Shown: one piece after another, positions 11,511 to 24,030 of the stretch
Layout of the letters: every line of letters starts with the position of its first letter
Numbering within the stretch: position 1 is the first letter of the stretch
Assembly (NCBI RefSeq): GCF_016086655.4
Contig: NC_052137.2
Coordinates: forward strand, 34,926,007 to 34,990,006
Origin: Lepeophtheirus salmonis
Lineage: Eukaryota; Arthropoda; Copepoda; Siphonostomatoida; Caligidae
Direction of reading: 5' to 3'
DNA: 64,000 bases
Notes under the pieces: generated by a model
Databases searched by the model: none
Told to the model about the DNA's origin: nothing
Seen by the model: the letters and a program-made list of their open reading frames with translations, nothing else
Program-made: the position numbers and the translations under genes

Positions 11511-12795
11511 TCTGGTTCAAGTTCCGACAATTAAAAGTATCAGACGTGTTCATTTCATATTTTATCCAACTATGTTAATACCTAAAGAGAATATAAGGAA
11601 ACAGACAGCATACCAGTTAACCTATTAAACCACTCTCCATCAAAAAAATGTCAGGGATGGGGCTTAGGTAGAATACAAGAAGAATGAAACTGCTATTTGT
11701 TTCTACAAAAAGCTCATACTTAAAAATAACTCAAGTTAACTAAGTTTTCATAGACTGAGTCGACGATTTTATATCTGTCAGTATTCAAGATTATTTTTTT
11801 CCCCCTCTGATATAGCTGTCATCTTTTTCCTTGGATGTTCTTTGTTAATACATATTATAAATATAAATACTGATCATGGCAAATAATAAATGTATAGGCA
11901 CATTATTTTTTGAGAACCAAAAAAAAAAAAAAAAATGCAATATATACTTTATTATTAACTGATGGTAGTAACTGGCATGATCCCGAGTAATTAAATGCCA
12001 GCTGAAAGACGGATTTTGTTTTAATGATATAGAAAATCACTTTATATAAAATCCTTAGTGCTGAACTCTGTTTTTCATGTGACCTCTCACACATAACTGC
12101 TCAATACTTTTATCAATTCATACGTCATAAAATATTTCAGGCATGGCAAATTAATCATAAGAGTTTGAATTTTTGGGAATATATGATTGGATGACTGAAG
12201 AATACTCTAGTCTCTTATCGCTCACAAAACAAACCACGGCTCCCCAAGTACAAAACATCTGTGAAGACTTTGTCCATTTTTATATACCAGTGTCCATATT
12301 TTATTCAAATCTTAACATTTACTATAAACGCATATAAATTATGATATACATCAGAGAGCAATAATATTTTTTTTTTTTTAGTCCAGTTAAACGTTTACAA
12401 TTTTCTCTGGCCACATCCCATTCCTCTACAAACCACCTTTAATACAAAAACACATTAATATTGGATATTCTAGTACGAATGTCAATATACCACGTCAATT
12501 ACTCATTATGCTTCTTTACGACTACCTAACCTCGTCTCTTTTTAATCAGGTACAATGTAACCATTTATGCAAATTAGTATATTTTGTTCAATTTAAATGG
12601 TGAAATAGACAATACGATTTTTTTTTTTTTTGGCTAAAGCGGTTGGGTGCAGTCCTCCATGAGTACAAAAATTCAGCAAACGTCTCCAACAAGTTAATGA
12701 GGATCTAATGACGATGATTTCCCCAAAAGCCTTGTGAGCTGGAAGTAGCCAAAATTGTACGAAGTCCTGCCTTCTTGAGGAAAGTATACAAGAAA
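11511..12795. other. No gene; poly-A/T runs
   Basis: Poly-A near 11920-11936 and poly-T near 12367 and 12619. I see no transposase motif until about 12.8 kb. Confidence 0.5.
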
Positions 12796-12799
12796 ATGA

Positions 12800-13535
12800 G
12801 AAAATCTCAGCCGATCGATGAATTCAATCGCTGACAACTTCGACGTAACGTCCCATTCAACTTTCAAAAGTGTCATCAACGAATACTTACGGTGTCACAG
12901 CTATACACGTTGTAAGGAACAGTTTCTAAGTAAGGAGAAAAGTGTATTTGGTCAGGCTAAAACAGAAGCCTTCCGTGAAATATATTGTCTGGTTCTTCTT
13001 GAAGGACAAAAATTTCTATCAAACTTAGATGCATATCTTGAGGAACAATCAATGGTTGGTAAAAAGTTCTTATAACTTCCTTGAGACCATGAAGGTCAAG
13101 TACCCACAGTAAGTTATGGTTCTTGGGGTTGTTAGTAGCGCACGTCACATTATACTGCCCTGCTCTTCATCTTCAAGCAGGGACTAAAAGCTTACATCAG
13201 TTTTATGTGCATCAAAATCTTTCCTTAGATCTGCAACATCATGACAGAACGACCTAGATCTGGCAGCAAGATGGGGTACCCTGTCACACTAGCAAAACAA
13301 CACTCGAATTCCTTGTTTCTGATAATGTTGTGTACGTCCCACCAAGTTCTTGGCCTCCTACCTCACTGGAATTGAAACCTTTAGACTATTTTGTATCAAA
13401 CAATATTGAACAGGTTTCCAATAAAGATCCTCCCAGCACCACAAGATGGATGAGAGCTTCTATAAGGAGGGCATTATGGACTTTAGTTAGTGGGACGGAC
13501 GTTAAGGCAGTAAGCCAATTCCGGGGGCGTTGATA
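12800..13535 (+). pseudogene. Tc1/mariner (DD37D-like) transposase remnant
   Basis: The clearest part is one uninterrupted frame of about 90 codons, 13258-13533. It has IWQQDGVPCHTSKTTLEF, then YVPPSSWPPTSLELKPLDYF, then NNIEQVSNKDPP and ASIRRALWTL, ending QFRGR and TGA. These match the (F/W)QQDGAP.HT block and the WPPxSPDLNPLDY block of Tc1/mariner transposases. The two aspartate codons, at 13270-13272 and 13384-13386, are separated by 37 residues, as in DD37D (maT-like) enzymes. Upstream, 12800-13250 holds matching but shifted and stop-ridden sequence such as RKSQPIDEF. No terminal inverted repeats were found. It is probably an old dead copy. Confidence 0.7.
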
Positions 13536-13540
13536 AGTAT

Positions 13541-15395
13541 AGTACAAGCTAACTGCGATTTTATTGATAAAATATAAAATTTATATTTTAATGTTGATTT
13601 TTATGAAAAATTTAATAAAATCTGGTAAGAAATAAAGTCACAATAGCGTTTTACTCTTTTTTTCCTCGGCTTGGGAACGTTAGATGAATATTTTTATCAT
13701 ACCGGCCAATAAATATTTTTTACTAACGGGGTTTAAGACACCTTAATGAGCATGCAATGTATTGTTATTAAAAATTATAAGTTTTTTCATTATTACAGTT
13801 TCTATTAGTAAATGTATTTTCGTCACCTTTTTAGAGAGAAATATTATTGGCTACTATCAAGGTTAAATGCCTAAATAAAGTATCACTTTTTTTTTGACGT
13901 GAGTAAAATGATGTCCATAGCGCAAATATACAACTTTAAATCAATCAAAGTTAATGGTAATAACTTTTTTTTTCTCAATTGATATATTTGTCGACTCTTT
14001 CCTCAGAGTAACTTTAATTTTGACCACAGCACTTTCAAAAATATCTGCAAAATCCTATATGGTACTATTTGCTAAGTGATATATCAATTAATAAAATACA
14101 AATATTTTATTTAAGTCTGAATTTAAAATTGAGTCAATTTCTAAGTCTACTTTTTACAAAGAAGTTGAAGTTAATTTTTTTTTTCAAGAACCTGATAGGT
14201 ATTGATTCATTCGATATCAGCATATAAATTATATCAAACAAGTATAGCAATAAATAACTTAATAATAGTAGTAAAAAATAGAGGCTCAACACTCTTCCTG
14301 ATAAATATATTCCTTAAACCTAATTTTGTTGTCAAATTGAGCGACTACATAGAAGTAGAAGAATTTAAAGTATTTCGATAAAAAATATTTATTTTTACAA
14401 TATAAAATCCAGTTAAAGTAAAATAAAATGTAAAACATTGAAATAAGTACTGACTATTTTCCAACTCTTATTTAAAGCTATCATAATCCTCAAAATTGAA
14501 TTATTTAAGGACTTTGGTAAAATCAGTGTTATAAACCGATTTGCTAATTCGTCAACTTATGCTTCATTCAATCAATATAGTCTTTCCCTACGAGTAATTT
14601 TGCCTTTATTAAGTACAACCTTATAATGGCGAATAAATTTCGATAATTTTTACCTTTTTTTGCCACTCCAAATAGAAAGACTCAAGAACCATTCCTTCAG
14701 CTATCCGTTTCAACCCAACAAGTGATAAATACTTTTGACATATTTTTTCCTTTCAACAACTTTCTACGTTTGTTGAAGATATGTAGACGTTTATTTATTT
14801 CTTCACATACTAAAAGACATGCATTGTGGATAAAGAAATGGATTTTTACTCTATCTTGTGTGAAATATTAAAAAATATGTACCCATGTTCTTTTGTAAAT
14901 ATTTGTAGCGTGGCTGTTTTTATTCGTTCATTAAAAGTTATGAATAACATTTGTGTACCTTATTTTTGAAAGGCTTTTCGAATGGTAAAATGATTTCAAG
15001 TTTTTTTTTTTTTTTTTGAAGAATGAAGGCTGGTTTTTCCGTATCATGTATACATAATATGGATATGTAAATATACATACAACATTGCGTAGTATATGCG
15101 TATACTTTTTTCATTTTTCACATATCTACATGGTTTATATTACCATATTTCCATAAATTAGATCCCTTCCTATCTGAGTATATCTTGCCCCCCTCTCCAT
15201 TAAATCAGTGGAAAGCCTCAAAAAGCTAAGCTCTCTCTCTCATTTTAATATAAAATCTCCTCACTAAAGACTCAATTTTATGTATATTTAACATTTTAAT
15301 TTGCCTTTAAGTACATACAAACATTTCTTAATTTCAATGAACGGATAAAAATGGGCCATTGCCATAAATGAAACTAGTATTATCTACCGGTGTGT
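13541..15395. other. AT-rich, no recognised gene
   Basis: Poly-T runs near 15001-15017 and short homopolymers. No transposon or coding signal was found. Confidence 0.5.
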
Positions 15396-15399
15396 TAAA

Positions 15400-15690
15400 A
15401 AAAGAAATCGAAAATGAACGTGGTCACCCGGATAATTTGAAGAATGCTTCGGAGAAGAAAAGCCTAGCTGTCATGATATTTCATTAGATTAGTTGTGAGC
15501 AGCTGTGACATACAGGAAATACATAAACATCCCACTCCGTATCTAGCAAGGGCATAGTAAGGAATTATTTCTACTTTCGATCCTCAATTCGACTCCCAGT
15601 CCGACAAAGACGATGTCATCTCTTTAAGAATATAAGAATAATGACAACAGCTGTGGAAAATAAAAATATAGATATTCAGGTATCAGTAAA
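15400..15690 (+). repeat. Repeat A copy 7
   Basis: AACGTGGTCACCCGGATAAT starts the 5' end. It is followed by CTAGCTGTCATGATATTTCA, CCCACTCCGTATCTAGCAAG and CGATCCTCAATTCGACTCC. The middle of the 3' half is deleted between GACGATG and AAGAATATAAGAATAATGAC. Confidence 0.85.
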
Positions 15691-16570
15691 ATATTATTTT
15701 TATCCATGGTTATCCCATCCCTCATATGTGTCCTTATAGTTTTAAAAGGGTACCAATAAACAGTTTATTTATAAGACCTTTTTATATTTTAATTTTCAAA
15801 CCTCAATTTAAAACCATCCATTTAAAATAAAAAAGTTTTTCTGTGGTTATGTTATGATACAGTAATTTTTAAAAGCACAAAAATGATTAGCGTGACACTT
15901 TCTCTCTCTCTCTCAAATGAGGAAGCATTTTTAATCACAAAATCTCTTTTTCCCGCAAAAGTGAATTGGTGACGTTTGAAGATTATAATATGAAAAGTTA
16001 TTTAGAAATGAATGACATGTACACGCATGATAAATGTGGTATCTATTAGTTGTATCTCAGAAATTCTAAACTGTTAGTTATGGCATCCTTATAATATTTA
16101 TTCGATTGGTCTCATAAAAAAAATGGTCTAGATCGATCACATTTAACTCTCACTTCACACAGGAGACACAGGTGTTCCATAAATTTAGTATTACTTATTA
16201 CACTTGTTTTTACCTATTTTTTTCTTGGATTTCTTTGATGTTATTGATAGTTAAGATGTCAAATTAGCTATTTATTATATTTTATAAAGATTCATCAAAA
16301 GTCAGTTTTGAACATTTTGTATTTTAAAAAATTAAAAAACAAAAACCTTTATGATTTTTTACTTTTGCACGAACAACTTCCTTATCAACTCAAATATATA
16401 ATAAATATGAATATACTTCGATTTTTTTTTGTATAGTATAGTAAGAACTCAAAAAATTAACAAAAAAGAACAAAAAAAACAAAAAACACACAGTCATAAA
16501 ATAGAGTAGAAGTCTAAGATGGACATTCAATCCTTCATAAGTTAAAAAAAGCATATGTAGTCCTGAAAAT
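15691..16570. other. No gene; short TC microsatellite
   Basis: A (TC)n run lies near 15899-15914. Otherwise AT-rich sequence without signals. Confidence 0.5.
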
Positions 16571-16574
16571 TATC

Positions 16575-16795
16575 CTGACCTGTTGTCATTATTATTTAAT
16601 TCCTAAAGAGTATACTTTCTTTTTCTAATAGATTCAATTATATTCAAAATCTGATTGAACATTTGTGTGTGCCCATACAAGAAAAAGAGTAACCTTGAAG
16701 AGTTGGGTTGGAATTATTATTGTAAGTTCTTGTCGGACTTTGAGTAGTATTGAGTATCGACATACGAGTAATTCTTCCCAATGTCCCTGTTTTTT
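16575..16795 (-). repeat. Repeat A copy 8, reversed, variant tail
   Basis: Starts TTGTCATTATTATTTAATTC and has GATTGAACATTTGTGTGTGC (the variant tail), CTTGTCGGACTTTGAGTAG and TTGAGTATCGACAT. It then runs directly into repeat D. Confidence 0.75.
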
Positions 16796-17005
16796 ATTAA
16801 TGCTCCTTTAATTGGTCAGATGGAGTTGCACTGATTAAGTATAAGTAAATATTTTAGAACTATAATTACCCCAAATAACCTAGGAATCTTATGTGAGTTC
16901 CATATACATAAAGTATATTTCTTTCTTTAGGAATCGCATTGGTGCGAACTTACGCACATTGAGTCTAAGAGAATAATTTATCCCCTGCGTGATGTCCAAT
17001 GAACG
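16796..17005 (+). repeat. Repeat D copy 1
   Basis: Matches the reverse complement of 24935-25140. Shared landmarks are CTTTAATTGG.(C/T)AGATGG, AGTTGCACT.ATTAAGTAT, CATAAA.TATATTT, then AGGAATC.C..GG.GCGAAC and CATTGAGT. A protein frame is not visible. Confidence 0.75.
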
Positions 17006-17197
17006 TGAATTTTGTATATAATGCTTGTGAGGATGGTGGCTTCTTGTAAATGGTATAGAGTCTTGGAAAGCATAAAAACAAGTCAGTCTTCTTTATACAG
17101 TTCCAACCCGTATTCATCCTTTATTTTTTTCTCTTCTCCAATACCTTTTTTACTGGTTCCACGTTTCCACATTCGTAAAAGTAGTGGAAGGATGACT

Positions 17198-17513
17198 CAG
17201 TGTTAGAAAATTTGTTCAAGATCGATTGTACAATATAATATATTTATTCAAAAATTTGATCTAGACCGATTTTATTGATGAATTGTTGATGACGTCATGG
17301 TTTTAAAAAAATTGTGAACGAGGTTCTACAATAATGTTCTATGAAGTTAATTTCTTGCTTTAGTTATATTGTACAACTCATAATTAAGGAATGGATGGAA
17401 AATGTGTTAATATAATAAGACCGATAAATCGGTTGTCTCGAAATGTTGGGTCAAATTACTCTAGTATAAAGTCCCTTCAGACTTAAGCGGTCTTAGAATG
17501 AGTTTCAACACTA
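17198..17513. mobile_element. Repeat B element, short version
   Basis: Begins CAGTGTTAGAAAATTTG and ends GAATGAGTTTCAACACTA, whose reverse complement starts TAGTGTTGAAAC. Internal GATCTAGACCG, AGACCGATAAATCGG and GCGGTCTTAGAATG are the GACCG/CGGTC-rich signature of family B. No 8-bp target duplication is seen. Confidence 0.6.
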
Positions 17514-17924
17514 GTGTTAAGCCATCTTCAGGGCCACTCATATTTGCTTCATTTGATATACCATTTCAAAATTAATTTGATCAGAAAGTACTTGAAGTTG
17601 ACGATGTTGCATACAATATTTTATTTTAGGTCATTGCCGGATGTTTTATAACCATATCAACAAAAATTGTATTTCATATATTATAAAGTTATATTTATTT
17701 ATTATTTGTATTTATCAGCAAAAATCATTTGGTTCAGCAATTTTGAAATTTTGTTAAGTCATTGAGTTTATTCATTCATCTTTATATGATTTATCCAATC
17801 GTAATTGAAAAAATGAAATATATACCATTATTGAATTTAGGTATCATTTAATTATATGTACACAGATGTTCAATACTTTCTTATCTAGGTACATATATTT
17901 ACATATTGTATCACAATCAACAAT
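17514..17924. other. No recognised feature
   Basis: AT-rich linker between a B element and a C element. Nothing further identified. Confidence 0.45.
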
Positions 17925-18320
17925 AACACTGCTGCGTCAATATAAAAAAAATCTTGAACACAAATCAAGAAAAGTAATATTTTGCTTCATATATACATAT
18001 AGGTCGATATTTCATTGACATATTTGAGTAAACTATATGTATGGCTTTTAAATTGATGGGATGAATTAAAATACCCTAGAATATTAGCAATAGTTTTGAA
18101 CCTTTATTTGATTCGAAATCTTATATTGGCCCTGATATAGCACCTTATAAACATAAAAAGTCGGTCAATTTCTCATTCTTTTAATGTGATAAGCTACTTT
18201 GGCTACTTTAAGTGCAATTTGCGAATTCTTAAAGAGTAAATAAAAGTACATAAATAATTTACAATCAATTGTGGGAAATATCATTCTAGCTCGCTTTTGG
18301 GTTGACGGGCCACATATTAT
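17925..18320 (+). mobile_element. Repeat C element (MITE-like)
   Basis: Left end GCTGCGTCAATATAAAA followed by CTTGAACACAAATCAAGAAA. Right end CTAGCTCGCTTTTGGGTTG, then ACGGGCCACATATTATA. The reverse complement of the right end (GTGGCCCGTCAACCCAAAA) matches the left end, giving imperfect terminal inverted repeats. The interior has no open frame. Eight or more relatives occur in the window. Confidence 0.7.
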
Positions 18321-18645
18321 ATTTGTCAAAAGATTGAACGACTTAACGAATTACAAACATAATACATCCTTAATTTATGCGTTACACGAGGGATTCCAAG
18401 GGTTTGAAAGAAGCCTTTTGACGTACTGTTCCCACTAAGACCTCTCTTGTGTGTATTTTGTAGAAAAGGATTAACATAATATACCTATTTGCCTTAAAAA
18501 AGTATCTCCACATGACACAAGGATTTGCAGTTGATTCTTGTAGGTGTTGTATATAATCCCTATGACTTGACCTCTAAAGTAAATCATAAAAATGTGTTAA
18601 TTAACTGTCATCTTATGTCATGAGTTAAATCCTCTTTCAATGTAT
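18321..18645. other. No recognised feature
   Basis: Spacer between two C elements. No gene or repeat end was recognised. Confidence 0.4.
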
Positions 18646-18647
18646 AT

Positions 18648-19230
18648 ATTGTGGTCCGTCAGACCACAATAAATCTTGAACTAAAATCAAGAAAAGCAAA
18701 CAACCCAAATTTTTTTTTTTTACTTCATATATAGATACTATAGCCCAATAGTTTATGGGCTTATTTAGATCACCTATTGGTTTTGTAATCAAATTTGTGG
18801 GATAAATTAAGTTAATCGAGATTTTCTTTAATAATAGAGTATATATTTCCCCCCTCCTCCTAATCCTTATTTCTGGTTTGCACATATATGATCTATGCAA
18901 CACATTTTTACTTCATACATACGAAAAAATAAACAGATAAATTAATATTATCTACCCATCTCCATTATGCAAATTTTGAGAGATTATGAGTCATTTTTTG
19001 CAATTTTCCTTTAAACAATGTTGTAGAACACATAGTTAGCTGTCGATTGATAAAAAAAATCATCGACAGCTTATTATATGTTCTACAACATTGCTTATAT
19101 GAAAATAGAAACAAATGACTCTTTATCTCTCGAAATTTGCACAACTCGTCGAAGAATACTAATATAATTAATTCCCACTCAATTTCGAGAAAAATTATTA
19201 GTTTGCTTTTTTGTTGACGGGGCACATACA
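18648..19230 (+). mobile_element. Repeat C element with an internal fold-back
   Basis: Left end TGTGGTCCGTCAGACCACAA then CTTGAACTAAAATCAAGAAA. Right end TTAGTTTGCTTTTTTGTTGA then CGGGGCACATACA. These match the C family ends, and the central part carries the long hairpin listed separately. A chance minus-strand frame of 88 codons spans the hairpin and has no domain. Confidence 0.7.
18969..19140. repeat. 79-nt-arm inverted repeat with 14-nt loop
   Basis: Left arm 18969-19047 and right arm 19062-19140 are equal in length and complementary without gaps. By eye there are about 12 mismatches in 79. The innermost part, AGCTGTCGAT / ATCGACAGCT, is nearly perfect, as is ATGTTGTAGAACA with its complement. 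The loop is A-rich. If transcribed, it would fold into one long hairpin. It may be an independent fold-back insertion in the C element or part of it. Confidence 0.85.
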
Positions 19231-19844
19231 TAGTGAGCTAACAAAATAAAAAAATATTCAACAAAAAAAAATGAAAAATATCAATTTACTTTTTTACATT
19301 ATATTACACAATAGTACAATATTTTATAGACATATTTTGTATTTAAACTTGTCAGATAAGTTAAAATACCTATGCATTTTATCATTTTACGTTGACAAGC
19401 AACATATTTCAAACTTGAGTCTATATTGCAAATAATGCAATAAACTTTTGAATAGAAAGTCTGCTCACTTTTTAACAGAATAGAAATAGATGTTCACATA
19501 AATGATTTTATATTCATATATAAATAATGTATACTTTTGAATTTATAAAAAAAATATTAATTATTTTTAAAAGTTTTGCATCTGTTGCAATTTGCTCAGG
19601 TTTCTACTCCAGCTTTTATTGCATTAAAATATATATTATTTACATACATTTTTAGTAGATACAAATACCTACCTCCATTTTTTTAACTATGCATACGAGT
19701 ATTTCTTAATTAACACAAGTTTTTTGAGGAATATCATTTGTATCTACAAATGACCTAAAGATGATGATAATTATCTTACTTATATACCTTTTTAATCTGT
19801 TTAACTGTAAACTATAAGACTTTACGGTATGTAAGATAAAAGGA
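19231..19844. other. No recognised gene
   Basis: AT-rich, no coding signal. Nothing resembling families A to F was found. Confidence 0.45.
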
Positions 19845-20040
19845 AACTGAAAATTAACATTGTAACTATCAAACATTAAAGACTGTTTTAGAGAAAAATA
19901 ATCTAGTTGTCATGACATTTAATTGAATTACCTGTGAAATTAAAGAAACAAACACAAATCTCACTCCGTATCAAGGAAGGAAATACGAAGAAATTTTGGA
20001 ATGTATGGTGGGATCGATGTAGCCACGAGGTTACTTTGCT
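19845..20040 (+). repeat. Repeat A copy 9, 5' half
   Basis: Has AACATTGTAACTATCAAACA, CTAGTTGTCATGACATTTAA and AAATCTCACTCCGTATC, then breaks off near GGAATGTATGG. Confidence 0.75.
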
Positions 20041-20358
20041 AACAGAAAAAATTACAGTATATTATCTTTCAAATTGTTGATATTTATTTTCTACTAATCA
20101 TTGTTCTTAATAAAATAATTGTACTTTTTGTAAAATGAAGTTGAAACGTCTTCTTTTTCTTAGTGGGTTATCTGATGTTAGCAAAGCTACAATACGTATT
20201 CGAAAAAAGGGTAAAAAGGCTACAGAGTAGTGAAATGGATTAAGGAAGAAATACGCCCACTTGCAAGTAACTTGGTGTGAAAAAAATTTCAATTATTTTT
20301 TATAACTCCTATTTGTATGTAAAATACTAAAAAAAAAAATAATATAATAATTCTGTCA
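20041..20358. other. No recognised feature
   Basis: A short minus-strand frame at 20107-20292 has no domain. I treat it as chance. Confidence 0.4.
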
Positions 20359-20359
20359 A

Positions 20360-20760
20360 TTTCATAACGGCTTTGCTTTCATGAAACTTGCAATGAGATT
20401 AAGAAAATAATCCCACTCTGAATCAAGAAAATGCATAAATAAAAATATTCCGTTTTCAATCCAGAATTATACTTTGAGTCCATTAAGAACTTATGATAAT
20501 TGGTAGTATTTAGAGCATGTTGCAATAAAAGAAAATCAACATGGTAATTATGATAGTATTATCATTGTTTTGGAAGGGAGTGGCTTAGCTATAATGACAA
20601 TTAATTAGATCAGAATACAAACAGCTCTGGAGAAGAAGGAAAGGAAATAAAGCAAGAATGAATCCAATGTCCATCCTCAATTCTACTTTGGGGGACTTAC
20701 AATTTCAGTTACTCCGCAACAAATCTCGAGTCTTACTTTCCCTGTTCATATATATATACA
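20360..20760 (+). repeat. Repeat A copies 10 and 11, head to tail
   Basis: Copy 10 (about 20360-20490) has CATGAAACTTGCAATGAGAT, ATCCCACTCTGAATCAAG and ACTTTGAGTCCATTAAG. Copy 11 (about 20530-20755) restarts with AATCAACATGGTAATTATG. It continues with TTAGCTATAATGACAATTAA, CCATCCTCAATTCTACTTTG and ACTCCGCAACAAATCTC. Both are partial, in direct orientation. Confidence 0.7.
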
Positions 20761-21636
20761 TATATATTCAATGATAGTTTCGTAGAAAATGAAGTTTACT
20801 CTTCAGAAATTATATAATAATGAAAGTGGATCTTTTTTTATCAGAAAAGAGCAAAACTTTGCCCAAATTTTTGTTGGACTTGAGAAAACTTAGAATTTTC
20901 TCTTTCCAACCGTTTCAGCTGCTCTTATCAGAAAAAAGATGTCTTGTTGTTCTCCGTAATTTTGCACCAATATATTTTCGGATTGAAAATAATTAAATGT
21001 GTTCTACTAGATCAAATCAAGCTTGATTTATCAGAAATTTGTAAACAATGTAAAAAAAAATCAGACTATGTAAACAATAAACCAAAAAAATCGTAAAATA
21101 CTAATAGATAAGTTGTCTTTTTTTGGAGGGCAATCATTGTCTCTTTCCTTTTCTCTAATAATAGTTAATTGTAAATGGGTACCTTATCAATTCTGCCTAC
21201 ATTTGATAGAAAAAATAAATAATAATACAGATTTATTAATATCTTAATACTTGTTATTTATTATTTCACTCATTAATGATGGTTTTTATAATTTGCTTTC
21301 AGAATCATACAACTTAATTAATAGTCAATAGATTTTTACATAAATATCAGATTTTATAACAAAATAACTGTGCTAATAAAAAATTACATTACTGAGTATA
21401 GCTTGAGTCAGCCGTTATGAGTAATTAATTACTCCCATTAATCTTTAATTGTAAAGTAGAAGATTTAAATCAAATAAAATTCTAAATTTTTAGGATTACA
21501 AAACCATAAAATATATTTAAAACATTTATTGAAAAAAATGAAACTAGTACCAAATATATCCATTTGAAGTATTAGTAAAAAAATTATAATGCAAATAATT
21601 TTTAAAGCACCCTCTATGCATGTAACGTACCTAAAA
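20761..21636. other. No recognised gene
   Basis: AT-rich DNA; a 62-codon minus frame at 21465-21653 runs into repeat C and has no domain. Confidence 0.45.
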
Positions 21637-21637
21637 A

Positions 21638-22020
21638 TGTAACCCGTCAACAAAAAAGCAACTTGGATTTGTTTCTCTCAATATAGAGAGTCGATTACAT
21701 TTGTATTCTCTAGAATCTATCGTTCGCTTCTAACTATAAATTATTCTTTCTCGCTCTTTGGGTGTACTGCGAATTGCAATTAAAGTAGCAAAATGGATAT
21801 TTAACATAAAAGAAAGACCATATGGCTGCCAATATAAGTCTTTTAATCAAATAAAGGCTATAAACTATCGTGTATCTTAACTAAAAATATGATTAGAAAG
21901 GTTATAATTTATTCATATATCTCTATAAAATATTGGGCTGTTTGTAGATATGAAGTCTAAAATATAGGGATTTTCTTGACTTTTGCTCAAAATGGTTTTT
22001 ATGTGGAATCATGACGTACC
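21638..22020 (-). mobile_element. Repeat C element, reversed
   Basis: Starts AACCCGTCAACAAAAAAGCA. It contains ATCAAATAAAGGCTATAAAC and TATTGGGCTGTTTGTAGATA, and ends CTTGACTTTTGCTCAAAATG then TTTTTATGTGGAATCATGAC. It matches the reverse of the 17.9-kb copy from end to end. Confidence 0.7.
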
Positions 22021-22248
22021 ACAAAAATGGTTTAAAATGAATGTACTGAAACATAGTAGGTTGACAAATATTATTTAAGCAATAAATCTATGACTCTTTC
22101 AGTATCTCAAGTTATAGATTTATTTCCTCTTCCCTTCAGACTCTTTTGTAAATTCTGTACAAAGTAAATCGTATTGAGCCCTTAACATTAATATACGACT
22201 GTGTATCGAGGTACGTAATCAGATGTAGTCACATACAGACATAGGTAT

Positions 22249-23190
22249 TAGTGTTGAGACTCGGTCCAAGACCGAATATTTTTTTGGTTCGTTCTTAAAT
22301 CATTTTTTTCTGGACCAATTTGGACTGATTATCGGTCCAAACCAGGATCTTAAGCCCTTGAATTGTTTTCAAATCATGGACTAAACTTTTCAATCCGAAT
22401 TTTCGTACCGATTTTATATTTATGATATCTGTTATACAACCCATTTTGACTTCTTATGACAATATTATCCGAGGATCTAAATTTTGATTGAGAGACACAT
22501 AATTTATTTTATAATTAATCCATAGAATCTGTCTTGACCGAATTTAAAGTGAGAACAATTCAAAGTGATTTTTTTTACTAGATGCAGCTTATACCACAAA
22601 TTATTATTGAGAATCGACCAAAGTCAGTCCAAGGGATTTTTTCTAAGCCGATTTGGTATGTGATCTCAGACCGTAGACCTGTAGGATGTATAAAATTATA
22701 AACACAACCAGCTGTTATCACTACTAAGCGTAGTGTATCTTATTTGATCAAAGAAATCATAACATAATAACATATCATTGGTCTTTAGAATCGGCTTACT
22801 TAACTAAACTATCATTTATGTGATTATATTAAATAGTAAACTAGATAAAGGACACGGCAATGATTATTGAAATACCAAGTTGAACAAAAATAATAATAAT
22901 GCCAAAAAATATTCTCTAAAGCAATAGCTTATGAATGGCAACTCTTATCAGTGCGCCATCTAACAGAGGAATAAATTAGGTTATCCCTTTTCTTTTTTAT
23001 TATTATGCTACGGACCAAAATTTAATCACTTTCTAATTATAGACCGATCTCAATCTATGAAGTGGTCTAAACATATTTTCTATGATACCTTTCCGGCCCG
23101 AACTTCTTTAATGGACCAACTTAGTTTGGTTCACTAAAAACCATAGCGGTATCAAACCGGTCAATTATTTAAAGAGCGAACCCAACACTA
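22249..23190 (+). mobile_element. Repeat B element, 942 bp
   Basis: Left end TAGTGTTGAGACTCGGTCC, right end AGCGAACCCAACACTA, whose reverse complement is TAGTGTTGGGTTCGCT. The first 170 bp and the last 150 bp are rich in GGTCC/GACCG words. No transposase frame lies inside. The 8-bp flanks (ATAGGTAT and GTAGAAAA) differ, so a hAT-type duplication is not visible. Confidence 0.7.
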
Positions 23191-23712
23191 GTAGAAAACA
23201 CCATTCATCGACATACTTATTTTGTTATCGAACGGATCACAGTATGAGTTATTAAGTATATTATTATTTTGAAGAAAAAAAGTATTTTTCCAATCAGGGG
23301 TGGACATGCAGAAAAGTTGTAGATTATAAAAATTTATGAGAATACATATGTACAAATTGAATGCCTCATTAGGAAAAATAGATTGAAAGTTGTAACAAAA
23401 GGACACAAAAGATGTTTTCTTCTTCTTTTGCTTCCCCCTCCTTGGGGATAGTGGTTCTTCAAACAAAACATCAAAACATTAGAAAATGAAAATCATGAAC
23501 AATCCTATCTGATTGGTATTTTGATTAACATAAATTAAAGATACATATATATGTACGATACAAATCTGTTCTTTCATTCAACCTTACTATTTACTTAGGT
23601 ATGTATTGCTAGGGTGGTTTTTCTTTTGGTGTTGTGAGCCTCAAATGTGTTTTGTATTTTTAAAGCTGCTATAATTATTTTGACTTTTTTGTAACTACAA
23701 GTGTTTTTACTT
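23191..23712. other. No recognised gene
   Basis: Contains a 92-codon minus frame at 23188-23466 without a domain. No repeat ends were recognised. Confidence 0.4.
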
Positions 23713-23714
23713 AT

Positions 23715-23945
23715 GCATAACGAAGAGTAACGCTGATGATTTGTTGGGGAGTTAAAAGTGTAAGTCTCTGTTGGACTCGGAGTAAAATCAGGATTGACAG
23801 CAAAATATTTTTGACAAGGTCTTTGCTTAATACAGAGTTAAAATTTAGTGTTTATTCCATTCATCTCACAGTTCATTTAATGAAACGTCATGACAACTAT
23901 TCTAGACTCCTCTCAATCATTCTGCAAATAGTTATCAGATTACCC
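23715..23945 (-). repeat. Repeat A copy 12, reversed
   Basis: The reverse complement shows AATGAAACGTCATGACAAC near 23877. TCTGTTGGACTCGGAGTAAA and AGGATTGACA lie near 23770-23800, and GAGTAACGCTGATGATTTGT at 23725. Confidence 0.75.
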
Positions 23946-24030
23946 TATTAATTTTTGGTTTCGGTTTTTGTACATACCGGAAATGCGTACGATATACAAC
24001 TGTTAATATAATATAATATATAATTTTTAT

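Noticed and set aside
17925..19230. tRNA or snRNA genes between the repeats
   Set aside because: I looked for cloverleaf-like paired arms with A and B boxes here and across the window and found none I could support.
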